A stretch of 64,000 nt of DNA from an uncultured Odoribacter sp. (lineage in GTDB: Bacteria > Bacteroidota > Bacteroidia > Bacteroidales > Marinifilaceae). The notes below the pieces were generated by a model that ran no database searches, was not told the DNA's origin, and saw only the letters and a list, made by a program, of their open reading frames with translations. Positions 9,398 to 17,703 of this stretch are shown piece after piece. The number at the start of each line of letters is the position of its first letter. The first letter of the stretch is position 1. The stretch spans positions 248,001-312,000 of the forward strand of contig CAJTPD010000001.1 of NCBI GenBank assembly GCA_910578105.1. The letters run 5' to 3'. Made by a program: the position numbers and the translations under genes.

Positions 9398-10696
9398 ATG
9401 AGAAAATTTGTTAGTATTTTTTGTTTGTGTTTGTTGAGTTTGACAGGGTGGACTCAGAAAGATTATGTGCCTGCTCCTGAAAATCTGGAAGCCCGAAAAG
9501 AGTTTCAGGATAATAAATTCGGTGTTTTCCTGCATTGGGGCTTGTATAGTATGTTGGCTCAGGGAGAATGGGTGATGACCAACCAGAACCTGAATCATAT
9601 GGAATACCGGAAATTGGCTTCCGGTTTTTATCCTGCGAAATTTAATGCTGCCGAGTGGGTAGCTGCAATCAAGGCGTCGGGAGCGAAATATATTTGTTTT
9701 ACAACCCGTCACCATGAAGGTTTTTCTATGTGGGACACTCAATATTCAGATTACAACATTGTAAAAGCAACTCCTTTTAAAAGAGATGTATTAAAAGAGT
9801 TAGCCGATGAGTGTAAAAAACAAGGGATAAAGTTGCATTTGTATTATTCCCATTTGGATTGGGACCGGGAAGATTATTATCCGTTGGGACGCACCGGACG
9901 GGGAACAGGACGTACCAGTCATGGCGAATGGAAGACGTATTACCAGTTTATGAATAATCAGTTGGCTGAGTTGATTACTAAATATGACCCTGCTGTTATC
10001 TGGTTTGATGGCTGGTGGGACCAGGACCAGAATCCGGATTTCGATTGGCAATTGCCTGAACAATATGCCATGATTCACAAATTGAAACCTTCTATTCTTA
10101 TCGGTAATAATCATCATCAGGTGCCTTTTGCCGGGGAAGATATACAGATTTTTGAACGGGACCTGCCGGGCGAGAATAGGGCTGGTCTGTCCGGACAGGA
10201 TATCAGCCGGCTGCCTTTGGAAACCTGTGAAACGATGAATGGCATGTGGGGATATAAGATTGTGGACCAGAATTATAAATCGGTAAAAACTTTAGTTCAT
10301 TATCTGGTGAAAGCTGCCGGAAGAAATGCCAATTTGCTGATGAATGTGGGACCGCAGCCGAATGGCGAATTGCCTGCAGCAGGTGTTGAACGGCTGAAAG
10401 CAATGGGAGAGTGGATGAAGACTTATGGTGAAACCATTTACGGAACCCGGGGCGGAGATGTGACTCCGAGGGATTGGGGAGTGACTACCCGGAAAGGAAA
10501 TAAATTGTATGTACATATTCTGAATTTGCAGGATAAAGGCTTGTTCTTACCGTTGACTACAGCAAAGGTGAAGAGTGCCGTGGTATTCAAAAATAAAAAG
10601 CCGGTGAAATTTTTGCAGGACAAGAGCGGAGTTGTGCTGGAGTTGTCTGAAATTCCGTCGGATATGGATTATGTAGTGGAATTGACCTTAAAATAG
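9398..10696 (+). CDS. Alpha-L-fucosidase, GH29
   Basis: A secreted glycoside hydrolase of 432 residues that removes terminal alpha-L-fucose. ATG 9398 gives a proper signal peptide (MRKFVSIF... cut near W-T-Q); an in-frame GTG at 9365 only lengthens it. GH29 hallmarks are present: F-G-V-F-L-H-W-G near the start of the barrel, T-T-R-H-H-E-G-F, and the retaining nucleophile D204 in V-I-W-F-D-G-W-W. A short beta domain closes the C-terminus. Host mucin glycans are the likely source of fucose for a gut organism. The Fkp gene at 44.8 kb could reuse the released fucose, a link I infer because the genes are far apart. Confidence 0.93.
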   Translation: MRKFVSIFCLCLLSLTGWTQKDYVPAPENLEARKEFQDNKFGVFLHWGLYSMLAQGEWVMTNQNLNHMEYRKLASGFYPAKFNAAEWVAAIKASGAKYICFTTRHHEGFSMWDTQYSDYNIVKATPFKRDVLKELADECKKQGIKLHLYYSHLDWDREDYYPLGRTGRGTGRTSHGEWKTYYQFMNNQLAELITKYDPAVIWFDGWWDQDQNPDFDWQLPEQYAMIHKLKPSILIGNNHHQVPFAGEDIQIFERDLPGENRAGLSGQDISRLPLETCETMNGMWGYKIVDQNYKSVKTLVHYLVKAAGRNANLLMNVGPQPNGELPAAGVERLKAMGEWMKTYGETIYGTRGGDVTPRDWGVTTRKGNKLYVHILNLQDKGLFLPLTTAKVKSAVVFKNKKPVKFLQDKSGVVLELSEIPSDMDYVVELTLK

Positions 10697-10804
10697 CAGG
10701 CTGTTCGGAGAGGGATAAGTTTTATTATAATTTTTACCAATCAATTCTTTACCTCTCTTTACAAAGGTTATCCTGTAAAGATGTGGTATAATCACCCTGT
10801 TTTT

Positions 10805-11560
10805 ATGATGCAACGTGAAGATTTTAAGATAGAAATATGTACCAATTCTGCGGAAAGCGTGAGGGCGGCCGTAGCGGCAGGTGCCAACCGTATTGAACTT
10901 TGTGCCGGAATGCCGGAGGGGGGGACAACTCCGTCTTACGGTGAAATAGCCTTGGTGCGCGAATTGATACCTGCCGGGATGCATGTCATTATTCGTCCCC
11001 GGGGCGGAGATTTCCTGTATAGCGAGGAAGAATGTGAAATCATGTTCCGGGATATAGAGATGGCCCGCAAAATAGGGGTCGATGGAGTTGTAATGGGATG
11101 TCTGACTGCCAACGGTGAGGTGGATGTGGAGAAAATGCAGAAACTGATGGTTGCGGCGGGGGATATGTCCGTGACTTTCCACCGGGCATTTGATATGTGC
11201 CGGGAGCCTTATAAAGCTTTGGAAGCGATAGAACATCTTGGCTGTGAGCGTATACTGACCTCAGGGCAGAAAGCATCCGCTGAGGAAGGGATTCCGCTTT
11301 TAAAAGAATTGGTGAATCGTGCCCGGAAAGTGATTATTATGCCCGGTTGCGGTGTAAATAGCGGGAATATCCGGAAAATAGCGGAAGCGACCGGAGCCTG
11401 CGAATTTCATTTGTCGGCACGTATCAGTGTCGGCAGCGATATGATTTACCGGAATCCTGCCGTCTCTATGGGAGGAACGGTACAGGTGGCCGAATATGGA
11501 CGCGATGTTACCAGTGCAGATAAAGTGAAGGAGGCAATAGCGTCTTTGGAAAAAGTTTAG
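10805..11560 (+). CDS. cutC: CutC family protein (copper homeostasis annotation)
   Basis: About 251 residues forming the CutC TIM-barrel: F-K-I-E-I-C-T-N-S at the N-terminus, R-I-E-L-C-A-G, P-E-G-G-T-T-P-S-Y-G, H-V-I-I-R-P-R-G-G-D-F-L-Y, then F-H-R-A-F-D and I-L-T-S-G. All match family blocks. Possible starts are ATG 10781, 10805 and 10808; the family usually begins about eight residues before I-E-I-C, which favours 10805 or 10808. CutC was linked to copper tolerance in E. coli, but that role has been questioned and the biochemical activity is not settled. A bidirectional terminator follows. Confidence 0.93.
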   Translation: MMQREDFKIEICTNSAESVRAAVAAGANRIELCAGMPEGGTTPSYGEIALVRELIPAGMHVIIRPRGGDFLYSEEECEIMFRDIEMARKIGVDGVVMGCLTANGEVDVEKMQKLMVAAGDMSVTFHRAFDMCREPYKALEAIEHLGCERILTSGQKASAEEGIPLLKELVNRARKVIIMPGCGVNSGNIRKIAEATGACEFHLSARISVGSDMIYRNPAVSMGGTVQVAEYGRDVTSADKVKEAIASLEKV

Positions 11561-11613
11561 GTTTGTTTCCCGGAAGTGAATCCTGAAGCAGACCAGTTAA
11601 TTATTAATCAGTT

Positions 11614-11651
11614 GAAAAAAAAGAGGCCGGTGTTATACCGGCCTTTTTTTT
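11614..11651. terminator. Bidirectional terminator between cutC and the transglutaminase gene
   Basis: GGCCGGT (11625-11631) pairs with ACCGGCC (11637-11643). Eight T follow on the plus strand and an A tract precedes it, which gives T on the minus strand. It sits between two genes that converge on it. Confidence 0.88.
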
Positions 11652-11668
11652 AGCAGAACACTTTCTTT

Positions 11669-14311
11669 TTAAAGCTTATGTATTGTTTTCATCAATTGTT
11701 CGCCTAAGCCGATGGTATATCCCTGTGAGATGAAAACAATCCGGTTGAACGTATCTGCAATGACAAATACAGGCAAATGGTTGTGCGGAAGTTTCATATT
11801 TTCTTTAATCATATTCAGAATGCCGTTATGCTGGTCGACGCCGAAAGTGATGGTATTCGGCAGATCCGGAAATTCTTCGGCACGAAAACTTTGTAATTGT
11901 TGTTCGTCCGGAAAAAGCAGTATCATGCCGCGTCCCCATTTCTCAAAGTCACTTTTCAAAGCTGCAATATCTCTTAAAGCATGGTTAGTCGGTTCCTGGC
12001 GGGCTCCCAAAATACCGATGATGAAATATCCGCGTCCGGTGGTTTGCAGGATGCTTTGTGGTTCTGATTTACCGGCTGGTAAAAACAACGCTTCTGAATT
12101 CAGGTTACCGATTACTTTGACCTCATCCGGGTTTTCGCGCATCAGCAGTTCGGTGTGCGTTATTTTGTCTTTCTCAATGTTGAAAAAAGTCATATTGCTG
12201 AGTACTCCGCCATTGGCCAACCGGGTGCCTGTTACCATCATATAATAACCTGTATCCAGTGACATGGGATATTTTAACAAATATTTCCAATTGCTGCCAT
12301 TATCTTCCGGGAAAGTCAGAAGCTGGAATGTTCCGTTCTTGTATTTGGAAAGTGTAAAATGGGAATAATATAAGGGGTTGGATAAAGCTTTAACCGGTTT
12401 GTAACTGGCTTTCAATTTCCCTTGCGGCATATTCTCGTGTGTGGTTGTTGTGAAATCAACATCCTGCCAGTTGCCGTCTTTTTTCGCATATTGGGTTTTT
12501 CCGGTTACTTCATCAATGCGTGAGGCTATACCCAGACTTCTTAATACGGCTACGTAAAAAATGTCTCTGGAATGCCGGTCGGCGATACGAGATTTCCAGA
12601 CGCCCTGCGGCATTATCGGTATGCTTTGGGGGTTCAGTTCGTCTTTGATGGTGATGTTCTGCACACACCATTGGGTCCAATAGTCCGGATTTTTCCGGAT
12701 GGTATCGGCTAATTCCGGGTCTATGGCTTTTTGGAAATAAGACTTGTAGGGAGTCAGCATTTCGTTAGCCACCCGTGGATTCAGGATGTAGACAGGATAA
12801 AGCGGACTATATATGTATGGCGTGTTTTGCAGGTGGTCAGTGAGGACGTTTTCGGGAGTATCCCGCAAATCTTTTGCCGAAATGATTTGGAGTAGTTGGA
12901 GGGCTTGCAGCCATTGACCGGGTTGTATTTTTTTCAGGAAAGCGACAATTTGGTCATGATTACCCCGGCTGGCTATCAGTAGGGAAGACACGGGTTCGGC
13001 GGCCACCATACCCAGTGCTTTCGCCACTTCCCCGGCGCGTTCCGGTGTCATGAAAGTGGCTGTATAGGCATTCCGGACCGAATCTTCCTGTGCCAGACGC
13101 CGGTTGTTTTCGGCGCGCTGTTCCGGTGTCACTGTTTCGGATGTTATATTTTCGGCCGGGGGGACAATGTCCAGAGCCAGAGTAGCTGTTTCACCCGGTT
13201 GTTTGTCCAGAATGACTGTAATGGCTGTATCATGGGCAAATGAGAGTTTTCCGTATCCGAAGTATTTTCCGTCGGTAGCCCAGACCAGCATGTCTCCTTT
13301 GCCGGCAGAAAGGGAAGTTTGTCCCTCGGCATTTGTTTGTTTTGAAGCTACAGTATAAAATTCTGCATAATTGTAAATCTTGAAATCAACCTGTGCATCT
13401 TTCACCGGTTTATTATCGGCAGAGATAACAGTAATGGTTGCTTGTACTGCCGGTGCATAATTACTGATTACATTAATTTCCGTATATCCGGAAGTGCGGC
13501 TCATAACTTCTTCCGGTCCGTTGTAACGGCCGAATACTTTGGTGTGCATAAGCATTCCCCGGCTGGCAGGAGCGTTGAACCATCCTAAATCCAATACCGG
13601 TTCCGGTTCGCAGGCTCCTAAAAAATGCCATTGTCCGTCAACCCAGGCTTCAACCCAAGCGTGGTTGTCGTCAGTGTGTGCCCAGCGGGGAGTATATACC
13701 TGGCGTGCCGGAATGCCGACAGCCCGAAGTGCAGCTACTAAGAAAGTGGATTCTTCGCCACAACGTCCGTAGGCTGTTTTTACGGAGGCGAGGGGAGAAC
13801 TTGTCCGCGAGTCCGAGGGGGTGTAAATCACCTTTTCATGACACCAATGGTTTACTTCCAGTACCGCGTCATAGAGAGAAAGATTTTTTACCCGGTCTTT
13901 TAATTCTTCATAAAACACTTTCCGGGATTCATCAAGGTTTTCATTGTTTACCCGTACCGGCAGGACAAAATGCCGGAATTCCCGTTCCGGGATGAGTTTT
14001 CCCCATGGCATTTCTTTTTTGGCCCGGAAGGAATATCTTATGTTCGTAAGATAGTACTCTCCGGTATAGTCTGTAATATCTCCGATGGGCATATACGCAT
14101 AGAGAAACATCAGGGCTTCTTTTTCTTCGGTGGTCATTGACCGGGAGAATACCCCGAACAAATTGCCATCCGGCATTTCCGCCTGTTTGTTTTCAAAGTC
14201 GCGGACAACCGTTTGCCATTCTGACTGCTCGGAAAACAAATGCTTGTTGTCCTTGCAGGACAGGGAGAGCAATAAAAAAACTCCCCACAATAATTTGGAT
14301 GAAAAATTCAT
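11669..14311 (-). CDS. Transglutaminase-like lipoprotein with C-terminal thioredoxin-like domain
   Basis: 880 residues. An N-terminal signal with lipobox L-S-L-S-C (Cys19) predicts a lipoprotein. A transglutaminase core follows at about residues 150-245: C184 in Y-G-R-C-G-E-E-S and H217 in D-N-H-A-W-V-E-A-W. The third catalytic position, usually D in F-D-P, reads G-A-C-E-P here. Beta-sandwich segments follow at about 290-380. The last 90 residues look like a redoxin/thioredoxin fold (I-L-L-F-P-D-E, L-P-V-F-V-I-A-D near the end) without a C-x-x-C pair. Bacterial proteins of this design are probably cell-surface peptidases or crosslinkers; substrate unknown. It stands alone, behind the shared terminator. 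Confidence 0.85.
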   Translation of the reverse strand: MNFSSKLLWGVFLLLSLSCKDNKHLFSEQSEWQTVVRDFENKQAEMPDGNLFGVFSRSMTTEEKEALMFLYAYMPIGDITDYTGEYYLTNIRYSFRAKKEMPWGKLIPEREFRHFVLPVRVNNENLDESRKVFYEELKDRVKNLSLYDAVLEVNHWCHEKVIYTPSDSRTSSPLASVKTAYGRCGEESTFLVAALRAVGIPARQVYTPRWAHTDDNHAWVEAWVDGQWHFLGACEPEPVLDLGWFNAPASRGMLMHTKVFGRYNGPEEVMSRTSGYTEINVISNYAPAVQATITVISADNKPVKDAQVDFKIYNYAEFYTVASKQTNAEGQTSLSAGKGDMLVWATDGKYFGYGKLSFAHDTAITVILDKQPGETATLALDIVPPAENITSETVTPEQRAENNRRLAQEDSVRNAYTATFMTPERAGEVAKALGMVAAEPVSSLLIASRGNHDQIVAFLKKIQPGQWLQALQLLQIISAKDLRDTPENVLTDHLQNTPYIYSPLYPVYILNPRVANEMLTPYKSYFQKAIDPELADTIRKNPDYWTQWCVQNITIKDELNPQSIPIMPQGVWKSRIADRHSRDIFYVAVLRSLGIASRIDEVTGKTQYAKKDGNWQDVDFTTTTHENMPQGKLKASYKPVKALSNPLYYSHFTLSKYKNGTFQLLTFPEDNGSNWKYLLKYPMSLDTGYYMMVTGTRLANGGVLSNMTFFNIEKDKITHTELLMRENPDEVKVIGNLNSEALFLPAGKSEPQSILQTTGRGYFIIGILGARQEPTNHALRDIAALKSDFEKWGRGMILLFPDEQQLQSFRAEEFPDLPNTITFGVDQHNGILNMIKENMKLPHNHLPVFVIADTFNRIVFISQGYTIGLGEQLMKTIHKL

Positions 14312-14374
14312 AAAAGTAAGTTTGACGTTATGGGATTACCAGGGTCAAACTTACTAAAAAAAATAGGATTGCGA

Positions 14375-16060
14375 TTATTTTATATTGATGTTGTTGTAAA
14401 GAAAACGTTTAATTTTTTGGGTGGGTGTTTTTTCGAAAGGTTCATGTTGTACCATAACCAATTGTAATTTTGAAAAATTGTTCACCCGGGAATTCACGTA
14501 TTCAAACAACTCTTTCTTCTGTTCCTCCAGATAGTCGTTGATAGCTGCTTTGTAGTTGCCTGCCTGGTTTTTCAGTTTTTGATATTGTTTTTCCAGTTCT
14601 TCCATGTTGAAATGCACCATGGCAACCAGTTTGCCTTTGGATTCAACAACTAATGATTCGTTGACAAAGCGGAAGTTATTGATGATGGATTCTATTTCTT
14701 CCGGATAGATGTTTTCTCCGGATGCTCCCAGTATCATGGTTTTGATTCGTCCGCGGATGGACAAGCGTCCTTTTTTATCAAAGGAACCCAGGTCGCCGGT
14801 TTTAAACCAGCCGTCTTCGCTGAAAACTTCTTGGGTTAATTCCGGTTTTTTGTAATAACCTTTCATTACATTCGGGCCTTTGATCCAGATTTCTCCCTGT
14901 CCGGTTTTATCCGGTTCATTGATTTTGATTTCCACCCCTTCCATCACAGGGCCTACGCCTTGCAGGAAAGTGGCATGCGGGGCAGATCCTGCCGACATGG
15001 GAGAAGTTTCGGTCAGACCGTATCCGATGGCATAAGGGAATTTGGCTTCCCGCAGAAAACTTTCGACTACAGGGTCGATTTTAGAACCGCCGATGCCGAA
15101 AAAGATGATTTTGCCTCCGAAAGTTTGCATTAATTTTTTCCCGGCTAAGCGATTGAATAATTTGCGGGTAGGTGCAAAATGATACAATGTTTTCATAAAA
15201 GCCGACGAAGTAAACTTTGGCAATATTTGGGTCTTGTAGATTTTCTCAATGATTAATGGTACGGATAGCATTACCGTTGGCCGTATTTTTTGCATGGCCG
15301 GTACTAACAGTTTTGGGGTAGGTACCCGGTCCAGATAGTAAATTTGAGCACCAAACATTACCGGAAGTAAAAGTCCGAGTGTATTTTCGTAAGTGTGGGC
15401 CAAAGGCAGAATACTCAGAAAACGGTCTTCAGTACAAACCGGTTGGATTGTCGCACATTGACGGGCATCCCATACCAGATTGCGATGAGTCAGTTCCACT
15501 CCTTTGGAAAAGCCCGTAGTGCCCGACGTATAAATAATAGAAGCCGTGTCTTCTTCTTCTATCTGAATTTCGGGCAGCGGAGCCGGATTATTCAAATCAA
15601 TGTTATTTTCTAACTTTTCAATCTCTTCTGCCGGAAAGTTTTCGGGAATCCGGGCAAATGTATTCATCAGGATTTTTTGCTCCAGAAAGTTGGTTTTGAT
15701 ACTGGCAATCAGTTTGTAAAGCAGTTTTGAAACAAAAATTATTTTTGCTTCGGAGTGTTCCAAAATGTTTTGGATTTCAGGGGTACTGAAACCCGGCAAA
15801 ACCGGTACGGCAATGGCTCCTGTCTGTGCAATGGCAAATTGGGTGATTCCCCAATTGGGCATATTGGCACTTAAAATAGCTACTTTATCTCCTTTCTGAA
15901 TTCCGGAGGCAATGAGATAATTAGATATTGAGATTACTTCATTATAGAAGTCCTGATAGGTTCGTTTCCCACTTTGAACAAAGTTCAAAGATAAATTGTT
16001 CTTAAATTTGGAACAACTGTTGGACAGTAGTTCCGGTAAAGTCAGTTTCTTTAAGAGCAT
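14375..16060 (-). CDS. AMP-dependent synthetase, long-chain acyl-CoA ligase type
   Basis: A 561-residue ANL superfamily enzyme that activates a carboxylic acid, most likely a fatty acid, through an acyl-adenylate to a CoA thioester. Visible core motifs are I-I-Y-T-S-G-T-T-G-F-S-K-G (about 171-183, the P-loop), Y-G-L-T-E-T-S-P, the hinge region T-G-D-L-G-S with I-R-G-R-I-K-T-M-I, and the catalytic lysine near the end in T-P-T-Q-K-I-K-R. No signal peptide. The upstream neighbour on this strand is pepD, but the hairpin at 16148-16190 separates them, so this gene has its own transcript or depends on read-through. Chain-length preference cannot be told. Confidence 0.92.
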   Translation of the reverse strand: MLLKKLTLPELLSNSCSKFKNNLSLNFVQSGKRTYQDFYNEVISISNYLIASGIQKGDKVAILSANMPNWGITQFAIAQTGAIAVPVLPGFSTPEIQNILEHSEAKIIFVSKLLYKLIASIKTNFLEQKILMNTFARIPENFPAEEIEKLENNIDLNNPAPLPEIQIEEEDTASIIYTSGTTGFSKGVELTHRNLVWDARQCATIQPVCTEDRFLSILPLAHTYENTLGLLLPVMFGAQIYYLDRVPTPKLLVPAMQKIRPTVMLSVPLIIEKIYKTQILPKFTSSAFMKTLYHFAPTRKLFNRLAGKKLMQTFGGKIIFFGIGGSKIDPVVESFLREAKFPYAIGYGLTETSPMSAGSAPHATFLQGVGPVMEGVEIKINEPDKTGQGEIWIKGPNVMKGYYKKPELTQEVFSEDGWFKTGDLGSFDKKGRLSIRGRIKTMILGASGENIYPEEIESIINNFRFVNESLVVESKGKLVAMVHFNMEELEKQYQKLKNQAGNYKAAINDYLEEQKKELFEYVNSRVNNFSKLQLVMVQHEPFEKTPTQKIKRFLYNNINIK

Positions 16061-16147
16061 TCTAATTTAGCATTCAATTTGCTTACAAAGATACTGTTTT
16101 TTTCTCAATAACAGGAAAGGATAGGTTAAATAACCTCAAAGTTGTTG

Positions 16148-16190
16148 AAAAAAGGAAAGGGACAAAAGTTCACTTTTGCCCCTCTTTTTA
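16148..16190 (-). terminator. Terminator after pepD
   Basis: GGGACAAAAG (16159-16168) faces CTTTTGCCCC (16173-16182), nine of ten pairs with a four-base loop. A six-A tract on the plus strand at 16148-16153 gives T residues in the minus direction, and CTCTTTTTA follows on the plus side, so it can work both ways. It lies 3' of pepD. Confidence 0.75.
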
Positions 16191-16200
16191 TTGGTATATT

Positions 16201-17661
16201 TTATTTTTCCGGTACATTGTTCAGGGTTGCTTTCAGGTAATCCCAGAATTTGCCAACCGAAGAAATATTTACTCTTTCGTCCGGAGAGTGGGGGGAGCAA
16301 ATAGTGGGACCGAATGAAATCATATCCCAATTCGGGTATTTGGAACCCAGAATGCCACATTCCAGACCGGCATGGATGGCCATAATAGCCGGTTTCTTAC
16401 CGTATAATTGTTCGTAGAGTTCCTGCATTTCTTTCAGGATGGCAGAATCTGGATTTGGTTTCCAGCCGGGATAACCTCCTTCAAAATTAATTTCATCGGC
16501 GGAAGCCAGTTCAAATACGGCCTGAATGGTTTGTGCCAGTGCTTCTTTGGCAGTTTCAACCGATGAACGTAACAATGTTTTGATGACAATTTTTTCTTCT
16601 TCGGATTGTACGATGGCCAGGTTATTGGAAGTCTCAACGGTATCCGGCATAGAGTCAATCATACGGACAGCTCCGTTCGGACAAGCCAGAATCGAGTTGG
16701 TCAGGCGGAATTGCGTACATGTGTCAATGACAAATGCCGGCATTGTGGTTTCTTCTGCTGTTACCTGTAAATCCGGTTCTTTGGCTGATAATTCTGCCCG
16801 GTATATACTTTCGGCTTCTTTTACGGCTGCCAGCAAGTGAGCTGTATTTTCGTCAGGAAGAACAATTACGGCAAAGGATTCACGCGGAATAGCATTTCTT
16901 AAACTGCCTCCGCTAACTGTAGATAATCTTAATTTCAGGTTGTGTGCATATGTTTTCAGGAACCGGAAAAGTAATTTATTTGAATTTCCGCGTCCCAGGT
17001 TAATATCCATTCCGGAATGTCCACCTTTTAATCCCTTGACAGCCAATCGGAATGCTTTCATTCCTGTAGGAATGGATTCCGTTTTGTATTTGAATGCTGC
17101 ACTGGCATCGATTCCTCCCGCACATCCGACGTATAATTCACCTTCGGTTTCCGAATCCAGGTTTAGTAAAATATCACCGTGTAGTAATCCTGGTTTCAAG
17201 CCATTGGCTCCGTCCATACCGGTTTCTTCTGTGGCTGTAATCAACACTTCAATGGGACCGTGCGGAATATCGGTGGAAGTCAGAATAGCCATACCTGCTG
17301 CCACTCCCATTCCGTTGTCTGCTCCCAGGGTTGTGCCTTTTGCACGTACCCATTCGCCGTCTATGTATGGCTGGATGGGGTCTTTTTCGAAATCATGGGT
17401 TGTTTCTTCGTTCTTTTGCGGTACCATGTCCAGGTGGCCCTGTAAAATGATTCCTTTCCGGTTTTCCATTCCGGGTGTTGCCGGTTTGCGCATAATAATA
17501 TTTCCGGCTTCATCCATGAATGCTTCGATATTATTTTCTTTTGCCCAGTTCAGCATAAATTGCCGCGCCTTTTCTTCGTGGTTGGAAGGCCGTGGTACTT
17601 GAGTTAATTTGTAGAAATTCTGCCAGATGGCATTGGGTTGTAAATCTTTGATTGAGTTCAT
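16201..17661 (-). CDS. pepD: Aminoacyl-histidine dipeptidase (PepD, M20C)
   Basis: A cytosolic dizinc dipeptidase (carnosinase type) of 486 residues. Metal and catalytic residues are in place with a constant offset from the Vibrio enzyme: H76 and D78 in Q-G-H-L-D-M-V, D115 in G-A-D-N-G-M-G-V, E145 and E146 in A-T-E-E-T-G-M-D-G, D169 in L-D-S-E, and a C-terminal His in C-S-P-H-S-P-D-E. The M20C lid domain is present at about 190-390. It starts 42 bases after the DPP-IV gene ends, with no terminator between, so the two peptidases are probably cotranscribed: one trims exported peptides and the other hydrolyses dipeptides inside. Confidence 0.95.
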   Translation of the reverse strand: MNSIKDLQPNAIWQNFYKLTQVPRPSNHEEKARQFMLNWAKENNIEAFMDEAGNIIMRKPATPGMENRKGIILQGHLDMVPQKNEETTHDFEKDPIQPYIDGEWVRAKGTTLGADNGMGVAAGMAILTSTDIPHGPIEVLITATEETGMDGANGLKPGLLHGDILLNLDSETEGELYVGCAGGIDASAAFKYKTESIPTGMKAFRLAVKGLKGGHSGMDINLGRGNSNKLLFRFLKTYAHNLKLRLSTVSGGSLRNAIPRESFAVIVLPDENTAHLLAAVKEAESIYRAELSAKEPDLQVTAEETTMPAFVIDTCTQFRLTNSILACPNGAVRMIDSMPDTVETSNNLAIVQSEEEKIVIKTLLRSSVETAKEALAQTIQAVFELASADEINFEGGYPGWKPNPDSAILKEMQELYEQLYGKKPAIMAIHAGLECGILGSKYPNWDMISFGPTICSPHSPDERVNISSVGKFWDYLKATLNNVPEK

Positions 17662-17703
17662 AGTGATTATTTTATAAATTCTTAGTCAGCGTAGTGCTTT
17701 TCT

